Source of the DNA: Nitrososphaerota archaeon
GTDB lineage: Archaea > Thermoproteota > Nitrososphaeria > Nitrososphaerales > CADDZS01
Assembly (NCBI GenBank): GCA_021325255.1
Contig: JAJPHP010000060.1
Span: 62,001 to 126,000, forward strand
Length of the DNA stretch: 64,000 nt
Direction: 5' to 3'
The notes below the pieces were generated by a model. It was not told the origin of the DNA and did not search any database. It saw only the letters and a list, made by a program, of their open reading frames with translations. Below, one piece after another: positions 34,979 to 42,711 of the stretch (the first letter of the stretch is position 1; each line of letters starts with the position of its first letter). The translations under genes were made by a program, and so were the position numbers.

Positions 34979-35457
34979 AAAATTCGAAAGGGTGTTTCTC
35001 ATTCTTGGATAATCAGAGCCCTCCGGAGACAAAGCGGCAGAGTGAGATGCAGCTCCTCGTGAGCCATACACTTCTGTACGGCCTTCTCGCTAGCACTGTG
35101 ATAATCGTTATTGGCCTTGTTCTTATGGCAGTAACGAACTCTACTGGTTATGCCTGCGACTCTTCAGGAGATGCGTTGAATTGCATCCTGAGTTTCAATC
35201 CATTATCTTCTTCGGCGAGCATCTACCCTACTACGCTTGCCTCTGTGATCTCGGGCGTCCTTCAAACAAAGCCGTTTGCGATAATCGAGCTGGGAGTCAT
35301 CGTCCTTCTTGCTACGCCTGTTTTGAGAGTGTTCAACTCACTGATCCTGTTTGGCTTGGAGAGGGACAGGTCATTTGTGCTGATTACTTTGTTTGTCCTC
35401 GGAGTTTTGCTCTTCAGTTTCTTCATCGTGCCGAGCATACCGATTTTCAAGGCGTGA
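34975..35457 (+). CDS. DUF1634 membrane protein, partner of the TSUP permease
   Basis: A 160-residue protein with three to four TM helices (about 33-55, 80-95, 100-122 and 130-155). The segments VIELGVIVLLATPVLRV and the final RSFVLITLFVLGVLLFSFF are typical of DUF1634. These proteins are regularly encoded beside TauE/SafE permeases and are thought to be accessory subunits. The TTG start overlaps the permease stop (TTGA), showing coupled translation. Confidence 0.82.
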   Translation: MKNSKGCFSFLDNQSPPETKRQSEMQLLVSHTLLYGLLASTVIIVIGLVLMAVTNSTGYACDSSGDALNCILSFNPLSSSASIYPTTLASVISGVLQTKPFAIIELGVIVLLATPVLRVFNSLILFGLERDRSFVLITLFVLGVLLFSFFIVPSIPIFKA

Positions 35458-35491
35458 AGGAAATAAAGAACGTCTCCGTGAAAAGTTAGAG

Positions 35492-36052
35492 TTGCCGAGC
35501 AGAATTTCAAGACGTTTGGTCGCAGTAATCGTCATAGTTGTGCTTATCGTGGCTGGACTGGCCGTGTGGACAATCAGGGCTCCGACTACACTTACCGTTC
35601 AATCTGAAGACCAGCTGAAGAACTCCGTGATGGCATTCTCCCGCTCCTTTTCAAATCTCAGTATTTCTGATTCTGCTGGTAGCTACACATTCAGGTTCGG
35701 GTTCGACTATCCCAACAATTCGATATCCAGGGGGTCGGCTACAGTCTTCAAGGTCTATGCCGCTCTCACTTCTCAGCAACTGTCCTCTTCCTTTGCAAGA
35801 GGTATTTCTCTTGATGTTCAGAGCGCGACACTGCTCGTGGACGGGAAGGAGGATGCAAGTGTCAAGGTTGTGACTACTGCTCAGCCGACCCTTGAGGTGA
35901 TCCAGTTTGAGTTTGTCAACACCTCACTGCCAGCTGGAACCTACAACACGACGGCGAGGCTCGTCCTCTCCACGATGGACGTGTACTATGTAGGTTACTT
36001 TACAGGGACCACTTCAATTGTTACGATGGACGGTTCTTTCACCATAAGCTAA
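35492..36052 (+). CDS. Membrane-anchored extracellular protein, hypothetical
   Basis: The preferred start is TTG 35492, giving 186 residues; the frame is open further upstream but overlaps the previous gene. An N-terminal TM anchor (about residues 8-28: VAVIVIVVLIVAGLAVW) is followed by a beta-rich ectodomain with several N-glycosylation sequons and a C-terminal strand (IVTMDGSFTIS). No family is recognised. It lies 34 nt behind the DUF1634 gene and is probably part of the same transcript. Confidence 0.6.
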   Translation: MPSRISRRLVAVIVIVVLIVAGLAVWTIRAPTTLTVQSEDQLKNSVMAFSRSFSNLSISDSAGSYTFRFGFDYPNNSISRGSATVFKVYAALTSQQLSSSFARGISLDVQSATLLVDGKEDASVKVVTTAQPTLEVIQFEFVNTSLPAGTYNTTARLVLSTMDVYYVGYFTGTTSIVTMDGSFTIS

Positions 36053-36109
36053 AGGTACCCTTATCCTTTTAATTCGGAGAGGAATGGAGTGGTCGTTGTT
36101 AGGATATGT

Positions 36110-36272
36110 GCCGGGGTTGAGCAATCTGGTCGCTCACCGCGCTCGAGATCTTGCTCTCGAAGGAATCTTTGAGAGCAGTAGAGTTTGAATTGGGCTAAGA
36201 ATTGGACTAGATCCGTGTACAAGATACGCGGCGCCCCTCTGGGGTATGTGGGTTCAAATCCCACCTCCGGCG
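36110..36272 (+). tRNA. tRNA-Ser(CGA) with an intron
   Basis: A class II tRNA gene. The acceptor strands GCCGGGG (36110-36116) and CTCCGGC (36265-36271) pair, with G as discriminator (36272), the serine identity base. The D stem is GAGC/GCTC. The anticodon stem is CCGCG (36137-36141) / CGCGG (36227-36231), and the loop reads CTCGAG|A with anticodon CGA (36144-36146). The long variable arm is CCCC-TCT-GGGG, and the T arm is GTGGG-TTCAAAT-CCCAC (36248-36264). A 78-nt intron (36148-36225) interrupts the canonical site between nucleotides 37 and 38; its ends (ATCTTG and CAAGAT) pair, and it contains a GCTCTC/GAGAGC hairpin. CCA is not fully encoded. Confidence 0.9.
36148..36225 (+). other. tRNA-Ser intron
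   Basis: A 78-nt intron at position 37/38. Complementary ends (ATCTTG at the start, CAAGAT at the end) and an inner GCTCTC/GAGAGC stem fit a bulge-helix-bulge substrate of the archaeal splicing endonuclease. The exact cut sites could differ by a base or two. Confidence 0.75.
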
Positions 36273-36280
36273 CCTTATCC

Positions 36281-36300
36281 CATGGATTCAAATCCTCACC
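36281..36300 (+). repeat. Degenerate T-arm-like repeat after the tRNA
   Basis: GGATTCAAATCCTCACC resembles the tRNA's own T-arm region GGTTCAAATCCCACC 34 nt upstream. It may be a decayed attachment-site copy left by integration, or chance. Confidence 0.3.
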
Positions 36301-36311
36301 TTTTACATAGC

Positions 36312-36758
36312 ATGGACAAGGGGAATGATAGCACTAAAACAGACATACACGTCTACGCAAGGAAACTCCAAAGAGAGATAGTGTTGTTGGCAAAGCAGTC
36401 GTTTTCAATGAAGGAACGCCAACAAGAGATACGTCCACTTTCTGGAGGCGCAAGGCCTCAACAAAGGGAAAATCGCGAAGGCAATCTATCAATTTCGGAC
36501 AGTTCGCAATCATATGCACTGCGACCTCTCCAAGTCTAAGAAGAGCTCCATGGAGAATCTAGTAATCTGGATAAGCAACGAGAATTATACAGCATGGACA
36601 AAGTCCAACGCCAAGTGGTGGCTCAAGAGTTTCTAGCGTTGGCTCCAGTTCAAGAAGTACACCTGCCCGTTTCCCGAGGAGGTCGTTTGGATTTCGACGC
36701 GAATCAAGAGGAACGAGCAGACCGAACCAAGCAGAGAAAGCAACAATCATGCAAACCC
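36312..36758 (+). pseudogene. Remnant of a tyrosine recombinase (integrase), N-terminal domain only
   Basis: Starting 40 nt after the tRNA, two frames together encode the core-binding domain of an archaeal tyrosine recombinase. Frame one begins at ATG 36312 and gives TDIHVYARKLQ. After a frameshift near 36414, frame two gives YVHFLEAQGLNKGKIAKAIY, then ENLVIWISNENYTAWTKS and WWLKSF. An in-frame TAG (36634-36636) follows where a Tyr is usual, then RWLQFKKYTCPFPEEVVWIS and TRIKRNEQ. The order and spacing match intact archaeal integrases (EDI..V..I...DYSEWT...F..WL....YP.EV.WI). The catalytic domain with its Arg-His-Tyr residues is absent. The gene is dead and marks a former integration at the tRNA. 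Confidence 0.75.
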
Positions 36759-36815
36759 ACTTCGATCTCAAATGATTTGGCGAATTGCATTTACCTTAAT
36801 AGCGGCCCTTTACTT

Positions 36816-37859
36816 ATGGGTGTGCGGGCTCGCCAAAAGGGTTTGAAGGAATCGGGGAAATTCGTAAGCGACAGGGCAAAATTACTTCTGAAGCTTGCCG
36901 TTCCATTTCTGGGAGACAATCTTCCCAAAATGGAATATGGGGCATACACTTTGTTGAAAATACTTTGCGTGAACTACTATGCAGGAATTTTCACACGAAT
37001 TGCAAAGGGACCTAATGCAAACATAGCGGGCTATGATGGCGCTGTGTATATTGACCTCTTTGCTGGCCCTGGCTTAGTGAAGATTGAAGAGACTGGAGAT
37101 GTTATCGTCGGTTCACCAATCGCAGTTGCCACTTCGAGTACCCCCTTCGATTATTCCTTCTTTGTTGAAATCGATTCCGAGAGAGGAAAAGCACTTGGAG
37201 AAAGAATGAGCAAGGTACTTACCAAGGATAAGTATGAGATAATTCCAGAGGATTGCAATCTAGCTATCGACTACATTGTCCAGGAGATAAAGAAACGTTT
37301 CAGAAAGCCAGTGGTATTCGCTTTCATCGATCCGGAAGGAATGGAGATAAAATGGAGGACAGTCTGTGCGATAAGCTCAGCTTTTCGAAGCTCCGACTTT
37401 ATGATCAATGTCAGCAGCGGTGCAGCGCGAGTAGCTGGCAGAATGAAAAGTAAGAATAGCTCAAAGTTTCATGATCGACCTATCTTCGAAGACTTCTTTC
37501 AAAACGAGAAAGCTGAGGACATTCTTCTGAGATTAAACGCAGGACAGAAGGTCAATGACATATACGAACAGGCAGTTCGTGGGACATTGGGTCGTCCAAG
37601 AGGAAAGACTATTCCAATAAGAGACAGAGGGGGCTCTGTAATGTATAACATTCTCGCGTACACTAGGGAGAGTGCGAGAGGTAGCCGGTGGGCAAATACG
37701 TTCTTCACGTTGGAACAGGAATTAAAGGGCATGGACAGTGATGAGGTGAGACACATCTTGGATGTTCTACAGAAGAGAGCAGGGACACTTGATTTTTCTT
37801 TAGCGAGTCCCCAAGAGAGCGCGCAACCAGCTACATCGCCAGCGAGAGGATTACTGTAA
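36816..37859 (+). CDS. tcmP: Three-Cys-motif partner protein TcmP
   Basis: From ATG 36816 the protein has 347 residues; the open frame further upstream belongs to the integrase remnant. It shows the TcmP family pattern, which resembles a Rossmann methyltransferase: VYIDLFAGPGL near residue 78, IVGSPIAVA near 95, FFVEIDSE near 115 and VVFAFIDPEG near 165. A helical C-terminal half ends in a disordered Pro/Ser tail. The family is defined by its adjacency to genes for a CxxxCxxC ('three-Cys') radical-SAM-like protein, and that gene is indeed next. No activity is established. The stop codon lies inside an 18-bp palindrome. Confidence 0.8.
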   Translation: MGVRARQKGLKESGKFVSDRAKLLLKLAVPFLGDNLPKMEYGAYTLLKILCVNYYAGIFTRIAKGPNANIAGYDGAVYIDLFAGPGLVKIEETGDVIVGSPIAVATSSTPFDYSFFVEIDSERGKALGERMSKVLTKDKYEIIPEDCNLAIDYIVQEIKKRFRKPVVFAFIDPEGMEIKWRTVCAISSAFRSSDFMINVSSGAARVAGRMKSKNSSKFHDRPIFEDFFQNEKAEDILLRLNAGQKVNDIYEQAVRGTLGRPRGKTIPIRDRGGSVMYNILAYTRESARGSRWANTFFTLEQELKGMDSDEVRHILDVLQKRAGTLDFSLASPQESAQPATSPARGLL

Positions 37860-37869
37860 TATTACAGTA
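37852..37869. promoter_or_regulatory. 18-bp perfect palindrome over the tcmP stop
   Basis: TACTGTAAT|ATTACAGTA is a perfect palindrome that includes the tcmP stop codon and lies just before a TATA-like CTTATATTA (37873-37881). It could be an operator controlling the radical-SAM gene, or an RNA hairpin at the end of tcmP. Confidence 0.5.
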
Positions 37870-37946
37870 TAGGCTTATATTATTGATTACTACAATTAGA
37901 CTTTCGTCATGATTGGGTAGTAATAGCGCGGAAGTAAGAAATCACA

Positions 37947-38993
37947 ATGGAATCGCTCATCCATGATGACAGAAAAATACGAAGTCTTACCGCGCGTGCT
38001 TCACAGTTGAAAGACCCCGACAAACAAAGACAGGCTGCCTTTAAGGCGTGGCATACCATACGGCAAAAACAGCGCGAACGCGCAGCCCAAGGAAGCAAGT
38101 CAATGCTTGACTTCATGGGCGAACTCAGGTTGCTTCCACCCGGAGTCTCGGGCGGCACCTACAAGCTTGCAGCACCATTAGTCAAGCAATCCAAACTTAC
38201 AAACTTCTCAAAAGGTGGTGTCGGGAAAGAGCTATCAGACGGCTGGGTCGTGAATTTCTCTATTGGCTGCACTTTCGGATGTAGATTCTGCTACGTTGAC
38301 GCGATTCATAAGAAGTTCAGTTTCTTGCGAGCAGGAAGCATTGTGTACAACGATTGGGGCGACTACTTTGCAGTTCCTGAAAATCTCTCGGAACTTATCG
38401 AGAAGACACCATGGGAAAAATGGAAAGGCCAGGAGATCATGCTCTCTTCAACTCACGATCCATATCTTCCGCATCTGAACGGATGGGCCAGAAAGATTCT
38501 GGAGGCTTCCCTACCTCATGGTGTCAAATTCTGCATACAAACACGCTCTCCATTAGTTGAGAGAGATTTTGATATCATTGAACAATACAGAAAGCAGGTC
38601 CGTCTCCAAGTTTCAATTGCGACCATGAACGAGGTGTTGAGCCGATTAGTAGAACCTCGCGTAGTCACTCCCAAGAGAAGGATGCAGGTGCTCAAGAGAG
38701 CCAAGGAACTTGGATTAAGGACAGGCATAATTGTGGCACCAGTCTTCCCTCCGACTGAGCAGCGGCCTGATGTCAAGAAGGATCTTGAGATGATTGCCGA
38801 TTGCCTATCAGACTTCAAACCTGATTACATCTATGGTGAATCTCTGCATGTCCGAGGGATTAACATTGCATACATCGAGAAGGCCGTAGGAGAGAAGCTT
38901 GTTCTCGATGGTTTCGACGAGAAGGCCGAAGCGATGTTCCATGATTCTTTGAAGAGAAAAGGTCTGAAAGGTCGCTGGTGGCGAGAGTATTAG
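37947..38993 (+). CDS. Radical-SAM-like three-Cys-motif protein (SPL/Gp37-Gp68-like)
   Basis: A 348-residue protein. The cluster motif is CTFGCRFCY (C-x3-C-x2-C, near residues 109-116), in an SPL-like context: the strand WVVNFSIG before it, then EIMLSSTHDPYLP, KFCIQTRSPLVERDFDII, VSIATMN and GIIVAPVFPP, the usual order of the COG1533-like radical SAM barrel. An N-terminal basic helical region (residues 1-60) precedes it. In other genomes such proteins sit beside TcmP, as here. Spore-photoproduct-lyase-like members act on nucleic acids, but no reaction is known for this subgroup. ATG 37947 is the start. Confidence 0.82.
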   Translation: MESLIHDDRKIRSLTARASQLKDPDKQRQAAFKAWHTIRQKQRERAAQGSKSMLDFMGELRLLPPGVSGGTYKLAAPLVKQSKLTNFSKGGVGKELSDGWVVNFSIGCTFGCRFCYVDAIHKKFSFLRAGSIVYNDWGDYFAVPENLSELIEKTPWEKWKGQEIMLSSTHDPYLPHLNGWARKILEASLPHGVKFCIQTRSPLVERDFDIIEQYRKQVRLQVSIATMNEVLSRLVEPRVVTPKRRMQVLKRAKELGLRTGIIVAPVFPPTEQRPDVKKDLEMIADCLSDFKPDYIYGESLHVRGINIAYIEKAVGEKLVLDGFDEKAEAMFHDSLKRKGLKGRWWREY

Positions 38994-39050
38994 TTTCTAT
39001 TAGGTAAACATCCCCTTAGAGCCGAAGTAGTTAGGCGTGTAGAGCAACCA

Positions 39051-39449
39051 ATGACTGTTAAAACGAAGTCTATCTACGATACGAAGCGACGAATCGACGG
39101 CTTGAGAGTACTTGTCAGCAGGTTCTATCCTCGGGGCGTAATGCGTGACCATTTCGATTTGTGGGTCCGGGAAGCTTCGCCCAAACCAGATCTATTGAGA
39201 GCGTACAAACATGGCTCAATAAACTGGCCCGAGTTTGAGAGACGCTTCAGACTACAGCTCAGGACTGCAACAGCCAGTATTTCTGCGCTGAACCAGCTAT
39301 CGGAGCTATCCACGAAAAGGATCATTACGCTTCTGTGCTATGAGAAAGAATGGCAAAAATGTCATCGCCAAATTTTGAAGAGGAGGCTAGATGCACTTTC
39401 AAAACGTAACAAAAGGCTTGCTGGACAAGACACGACAAAGTCACCATAG
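39051..39449 (+). CDS. DUF488 family protein
   Basis: A 132-residue DUF488 protein. The family landmarks are present: LRVLVSRFYPRGV near residue 18, WVREASPKPDLLRAYKHG near 40, WPEFERRFRLQL near 60 and the C-terminal IITLLCYEKEWQKCHRQIL with its Cys and His. DUF488 proteins are small, widespread and of unknown activity; some are near nucleic-acid-modifying genes. It follows the radical-SAM gene by 57 nt on the same strand, so TcmP, radical SAM and DUF488 form one likely transcript. Confidence 0.82.
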   Translation: MTVKTKSIYDTKRRIDGLRVLVSRFYPRGVMRDHFDLWVREASPKPDLLRAYKHGSINWPEFERRFRLQLRTATASISALNQLSELSTKRIITLLCYEKEWQKCHRQILKRRLDALSKRNKRLAGQDTTKSP

Positions 39450-39573
39450 CTCCCGATCCGCTATGATCATGCGCGCAACGTTCTAAGATTAATTCGTACG
39501 CGTGAATTCTGTGCTGAACGAGGACGTTGCAAGTCTTCTCGACCATCAAGCAGTCAAAAAGACTGACGGCAAG

Positions 39574-39711
39574 TCATTTGCCGACACCTTCCTCCCGTTG
39601 GAGATTGATGATCTTGTCCCTCCACGTTTTCAGATACTCGCTCTTTTCCTTTGTCTCGTATTTTCTGGACCGCATGCAATCAGGAGCAGCTGCACACTCT
39701 TCTAAGCCCAT
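39574..39711 (-). CDS. Small hypothetical protein (45 aa)
   Basis: From ATG 39711 to TGA 39574-39576 the minus strand encodes 45 residues: MGLEECAAAPDCMRSRKYETK, then a helix (KSEYLKTWRDKIINLQREEG). A purine-rich sequence (GTAGGAAAGA) just before the ATG is a plausible ribosome-binding site. Two Cys in the first 12 residues and a charged helix give it a natural look. No family is recognised; it is a candidate only. Confidence 0.4.
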   Translation of the reverse strand: MGLEECAAAPDCMRSRKYETKEKSEYLKTWRDKIINLQREEGVGK

Positions 39712-40199
39712 TCTTTCCTACTCTGGCGATACTGGTACACTCATTCTATCTCGACACCTTTTTTCCCTCTTCAAAGAAGGGATTTGTTTTGCCGATCGAA
39801 CGATACATCGCTTCACGAAGGACGTTTTGGCTTGGATCCACCAGTAGAAATCAGTCCGACTGGGTCATGTTCGAACCCATCTGGCAGCTGTGTTTCAGTT
39901 TCAGGCCAGTGCGAGAAACAATCCGCTCGCTCAACTTCTGCACCTTCTCGTACACCTCAAACTCATCTTTCCGTTTGCGATTAATAGCCTACACTTTTTG
40001 GCAAGGAATGACTAAAAGGAAAACAGGACGGCATTTGCCCTAACTAGTAAACGCTCACTCGGCTATTCTCAAACTTGAGAAACGTGGCCCACTCACGAGG
40101 GAGATGGCCCGAAGGACTTGCTATTATCATTTCGCTCTTTAAGGCGGCAGCTTTCTCTTATCTGCGCTCATTAACACTCAATGTGCGGGCGTGACTTAG
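39712..40199. other. Mostly empty stretch downstream of the tRNA-linked cargo
   Basis: About 490 bases with short overlapping frames and no motif. Probably the decayed far end of the integrated element. No copy of the tRNA 3' end (GGTTCAAATCCCACC) is seen here, so the far attachment site is not located. Confidence 0.35.
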
Positions 40200-40405
40200 A
40201 CGCAGTGGAATGAATTCTTAAAACTCCGTCCCGCGCGGGACCGCCGCGGCCATGCCTGTCTCAGTAGCCGACTCCGATGTGGCACCGAGGGCTGCTGGAT
40301 GCCTTTTGATAGACGTATCAGCCGCTTGAAGAATTATTTCAAGGATTCACACTGGAGGGTCTTAATTCCGTCCCCTAAAACACAAGACTTAGGACGGCCC
40401 TCGAT
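40200..40405 (+). ncRNA. GC-rich structured region, candidate ncRNA
   Basis: A stretch richer in GC than its surroundings with stacked hairpins: the 14-nt palindrome GTCCCGCGCGGGAC (40228-40241); CAGTAGCC (40262-40269) paired with GGCTGCTG (40290-40297); and a two-part stem at 40355-40402, where GAGGG pairs with CCCTC and CCGTC-CTAA with TTAG-GACGG around a 10-nt loop. A CTTAAAA element (40217-40223) could be a promoter. No RNA family is recognised. The structure is seen; transcription is a guess. Confidence 0.3.
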
Positions 40406-40506
40406 ATTCCTACATATTCTCTGGATATCCGGGAATATCCGAAGATTCTCTTTGCTGAATCGTAAAGGAGCTTAGAAATTGATGAGCAAGCCCTGAACCA
40501 GAATGG

Positions 40507-40515
40507 ATTTTAAAG
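40507..40515 (+). promoter_or_regulatory. TATA box of the MBL gene at 40538
   Basis: ATTTTAAAG lies 23-31 nt before ATG 40538, the spacing for a leaderless transcript. The paralog at 57050 has a TATA box in the same place. Confidence 0.6.
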
Positions 40516-40537
40516 CGAGTATTGGAACCACGGCCTC

Positions 40538-41404
40538 ATGTTCGAAGCTATGCTTCTGGGAACAGGGATGGGGCGACCTGATCCAAAAAGATTTGCTCCA
40601 AGTAATCTTCTCTGGTTCAGAGATAGACCGGTGCTGGTGGATTGCGGGCCTGGTGTTACCTTTCGATTGGGAAGTGCTGGCGTCCGGCCCAGTCAGATTG
40701 GGAATGTGTTCGTGACTCATTTTCATGCCGATCATTTTTTTGAATTTCCTTGGCTTAACAAGTACACAATCATCATGGGCAATGTCGATGAAGCTATCAA
40801 GGAAAGGGGGAACATGCGGTTCCATGGGCCGCCCGGCTCACATAGAATCCTGAAGCAGCTAGATGAATCAGGGGACCAAATGGATGACATCGCAGCACTA
40901 GGAGGCTATGATAAGGTTAGAGAATTCATGACGCCAGAAATTGAAGAGATTTACAACGGATGGACGCTCGACTACGGTTCCTGGAAGGTTAGGGCGTCGC
41001 TAGTCGATCATGGTGATTGCAAGCTACCATGCTTTGCGTTCAGATTCGAATCTGGAAGCAAATCTGTCGTCTTCACCGGCGATACCGTGGGATGCGAAAA
41101 TCTTACTCAACTCGCAAAGGGCGCGGATGTCATGGTTCACGAGTGCAACTTTCCAGAAGAGGAAGTAGAGGCGAGGAAGCGACTGGGGCTTGCCTGGTGG
41201 ATACACTCCACGCCGACCATGGCGGGCGAGCACGCGCAAGCTGCCCGAGTCAAGAAGCTTGTCCTGAATCACTTTGTCGGCTGGGATGATTTCTCCCCAA
41301 ACAAAGATCCCTACGATTGGGAGAAGATCGCCCCGCCGAGGGTGAAGGAGCACTTCGATGGAGAAGTCATCCTGGGGGAGGACTTGATGAAGATTGAAAT
41401 CTGA
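40538..41404 (+). CDS. MBL-fold hydrolase, RNase Z-like, paralog 1
   Basis: A 288-residue metallo-beta-lactamase-fold protein of the RNase Z / arylsulfatase-like branch. It has LLGTGMGRPDP at the start, the zinc motif HFHADH near residue 62, SLVDHGDCKLPCF near 155, FTGDTVGCENL near 180 (Asp bridging the metals), VHECNFPEEE near 202 and the final LNHF. It differs from true tRNase Z in lacking a long exosite arm and is probably a hydrolase of a small ester, lactone or amide. The C-terminal third is nearly identical to the paralog at 57050-57907, also in DNA. A leaderless start is supported by the TATA box. Confidence 0.85.
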   Translation: MFEAMLLGTGMGRPDPKRFAPSNLLWFRDRPVLVDCGPGVTFRLGSAGVRPSQIGNVFVTHFHADHFFEFPWLNKYTIIMGNVDEAIKERGNMRFHGPPGSHRILKQLDESGDQMDDIAALGGYDKVREFMTPEIEEIYNGWTLDYGSWKVRASLVDHGDCKLPCFAFRFESGSKSVVFTGDTVGCENLTQLAKGADVMVHECNFPEEEVEARKRLGLAWWIHSTPTMAGEHAQAARVKKLVLNHFVGWDDFSPNKDPYDWEKIAPPRVKEHFDGEVILGEDLMKIEI

Positions 41405-41513
41405 ATGATAGACTTTGAGAGCAAGGCTTATGTCTTCCCTCCCTTCGCATATCCTGCAGCAGTCAATGTCCTAGACAAAAACATGAATAGTCAGCATCTT
41501 CACTGGCAAACAC

Positions 41514-42203
41514 ATGCCATCGATGGCAAAGACCAAGATTTTTGTACTTGTGCTCTTGATACTCATTGGCAGTCTCCTTTTTTCTACGGTCTACTACTAT
41601 CTACAGTCAACAAGTTTCCAGAATCAGCTCGGACTTGACGAGTCACTCTTGAAGAACAGTACCTGCTCACCTACAACATTCGCTCATTGTGAGCATGCCT
41701 CACTTCTCGAATCGAATTTCACTGCAGCCCAGTTGATGTTTTCCGACTTTTCGAGATCGAATCTGACCGGATCCAATTTTGAGGCGGCGAATCTTTTCGG
41801 ATCAGATCTCATCGGAGCTGATCTTACCGATTCGAATTTCATGTTCGCAAATCTATCTTTCGCGGACTTCATTGGGGCGCATCTAATAAGATCTCAGCTC
41901 CAAGACGCAGATCTCTACTATGCTCATCTAACCGGGGCAAATTTGTCTTCAAGCAACTTGGCGTCGGCCTACCTCTTCAGTAGCGACCTTGCCTTTTCAG
42001 ATCTTTTGGGCAGCAACCTAACCCATTCGGATCTAACCTCTGCGGACCTCCGGAATTCGATTCTGACAAATGCCACACTCCAGAACGCGGTTCTTATCAA
42101 TGCTAATTTGCAGGGAGCTGAAATCGTCGGAGCGAGCTTTCTTCGCTCATTGCTTTGTCATACCGTAATGCCCAATGGATCTATGGTCAACACTAACTGT
42201 TGA
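41514..42203 (+). CDS. Membrane-anchored pentapeptide-repeat protein
   Basis: A 229-residue protein. ATG 41514 or ATG 41523 starts it. A TM anchor occupies about residues 8-28 (VLVLLILIGSLLFSTVYYY). About 27 pentapeptide units of the A(D/N)Lxx type follow (for example SNFEAANLFGSDLIGADLTD), which fold into a right-handed quadrilateral beta-helix. A C-terminal Cys-containing tail (LLCHTVMP, NTNC) ends it. Pentapeptide proteins of this type have varied roles, and no gyrase-like target is implied for an anchored extracellular protein. A short unrelated frame at 41405-41638 overlaps it and is not accepted. Confidence 0.82.
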   Translation: MPSMAKTKIFVLVLLILIGSLLFSTVYYYLQSTSFQNQLGLDESLLKNSTCSPTTFAHCEHASLLESNFTAAQLMFSDFSRSNLTGSNFEAANLFGSDLIGADLTDSNFMFANLSFADFIGAHLIRSQLQDADLYYAHLTGANLSSSNLASAYLFSSDLAFSDLLGSNLTHSDLTSADLRNSILTNATLQNAVLINANLQGAEIVGASFLRSLLCHTVMPNGSMVNTNC

Positions 42204-42289
42204 AACCTAAACGCTACATTATTGTCAGAAGGTAAAGTCTAGTAGCTTACCAGAAATGCCTATACTGTACAGTCTCCTCCTAGTAGTCC

Positions 42290-42685
42290 ATGCCAAATGG
42301 GAGAAGATGCGTGCCGGCAGGGTCCCCTTGGGGGAAGAAATTCGGATACGTGCGCGCGGTCAGGATAGGAGATTGCATAGTTGTCTCCGGGACAACTGCG
42401 ATAGACGTGAGGGGGAATATCAAGTGCAAGGGCGACATTCACGGTCAGGCTATTGTTGTGCTAAGGAAAATCAAGAAGATCCTGGGCGAGCTGGATTCGT
42501 CGATTGATCAAGTATTCAGAACCAGAGTCTACACAACAGACATCAGTAAGCTAAATGAAATTGCCAGGGCGCACCAAGCTTTCTTCAAGGGGAAGAAAGT
42601 TACAAACACGACCGTTCAAATTTCAGCACTTGCTCATCCAGAGCTGCTTGTAGAAATCGAGGTGGAGGCAATGGTTCCGAAATAA
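42290..42685 (+). CDS. RidA (YjgF/YER057c/UK114) family protein
   Basis: A 131-residue RidA-type protein. Members remove reactive enamine/imine intermediates formed by PLP enzymes or act as specific deaminases (for example RutC in pyrimidine breakdown). The conserved Arg is in VFRTRVYTTD (near residue 82), and the sheet ends in EIEVEAMV. Nearby genes encode a PLP aminotransferase and LLM oxidoreductases, which fits an imine-clearing role in the same catabolic island. The start is ATG 42290. Confidence 0.85.
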   Translation: MPNGRRCVPAGSPWGKKFGYVRAVRIGDCIVVSGTTAIDVRGNIKCKGDIHGQAIVVLRKIKKILGELDSSIDQVFRTRVYTTDISKLNEIARAHQAFFKGKKVTNTTVQISALAHPELLVEIEVEAMVPK

Positions 42686-42711
42686 CGAGCCACCGCCCAT
42701 GTATATTGCTC

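Noticed and set aside
36061..36291. 76-codon minus-strand frame
   Set aside because: Lies across the tRNA-Ser gene and its intron; the tRNA structure explains the sequence.
39502..39705. 67-codon plus-strand frame (MNSVLNEDVASLLDHQ...)
   Set aside because: Start is plausible, but the second half is unbalanced and the minus-strand 45-codon frame with a ribosome-binding site fits better.
39862..39890. T-arm-like GTTCGAACCC
   Set aside because: No acceptor, D or anticodon stems can be formed around it on either strand; not a tRNA.
41405..41638. 77-codon frame after the first MBL gene
   Set aside because: Overlaps the pentapeptide gene in another frame and has no family resemblance.
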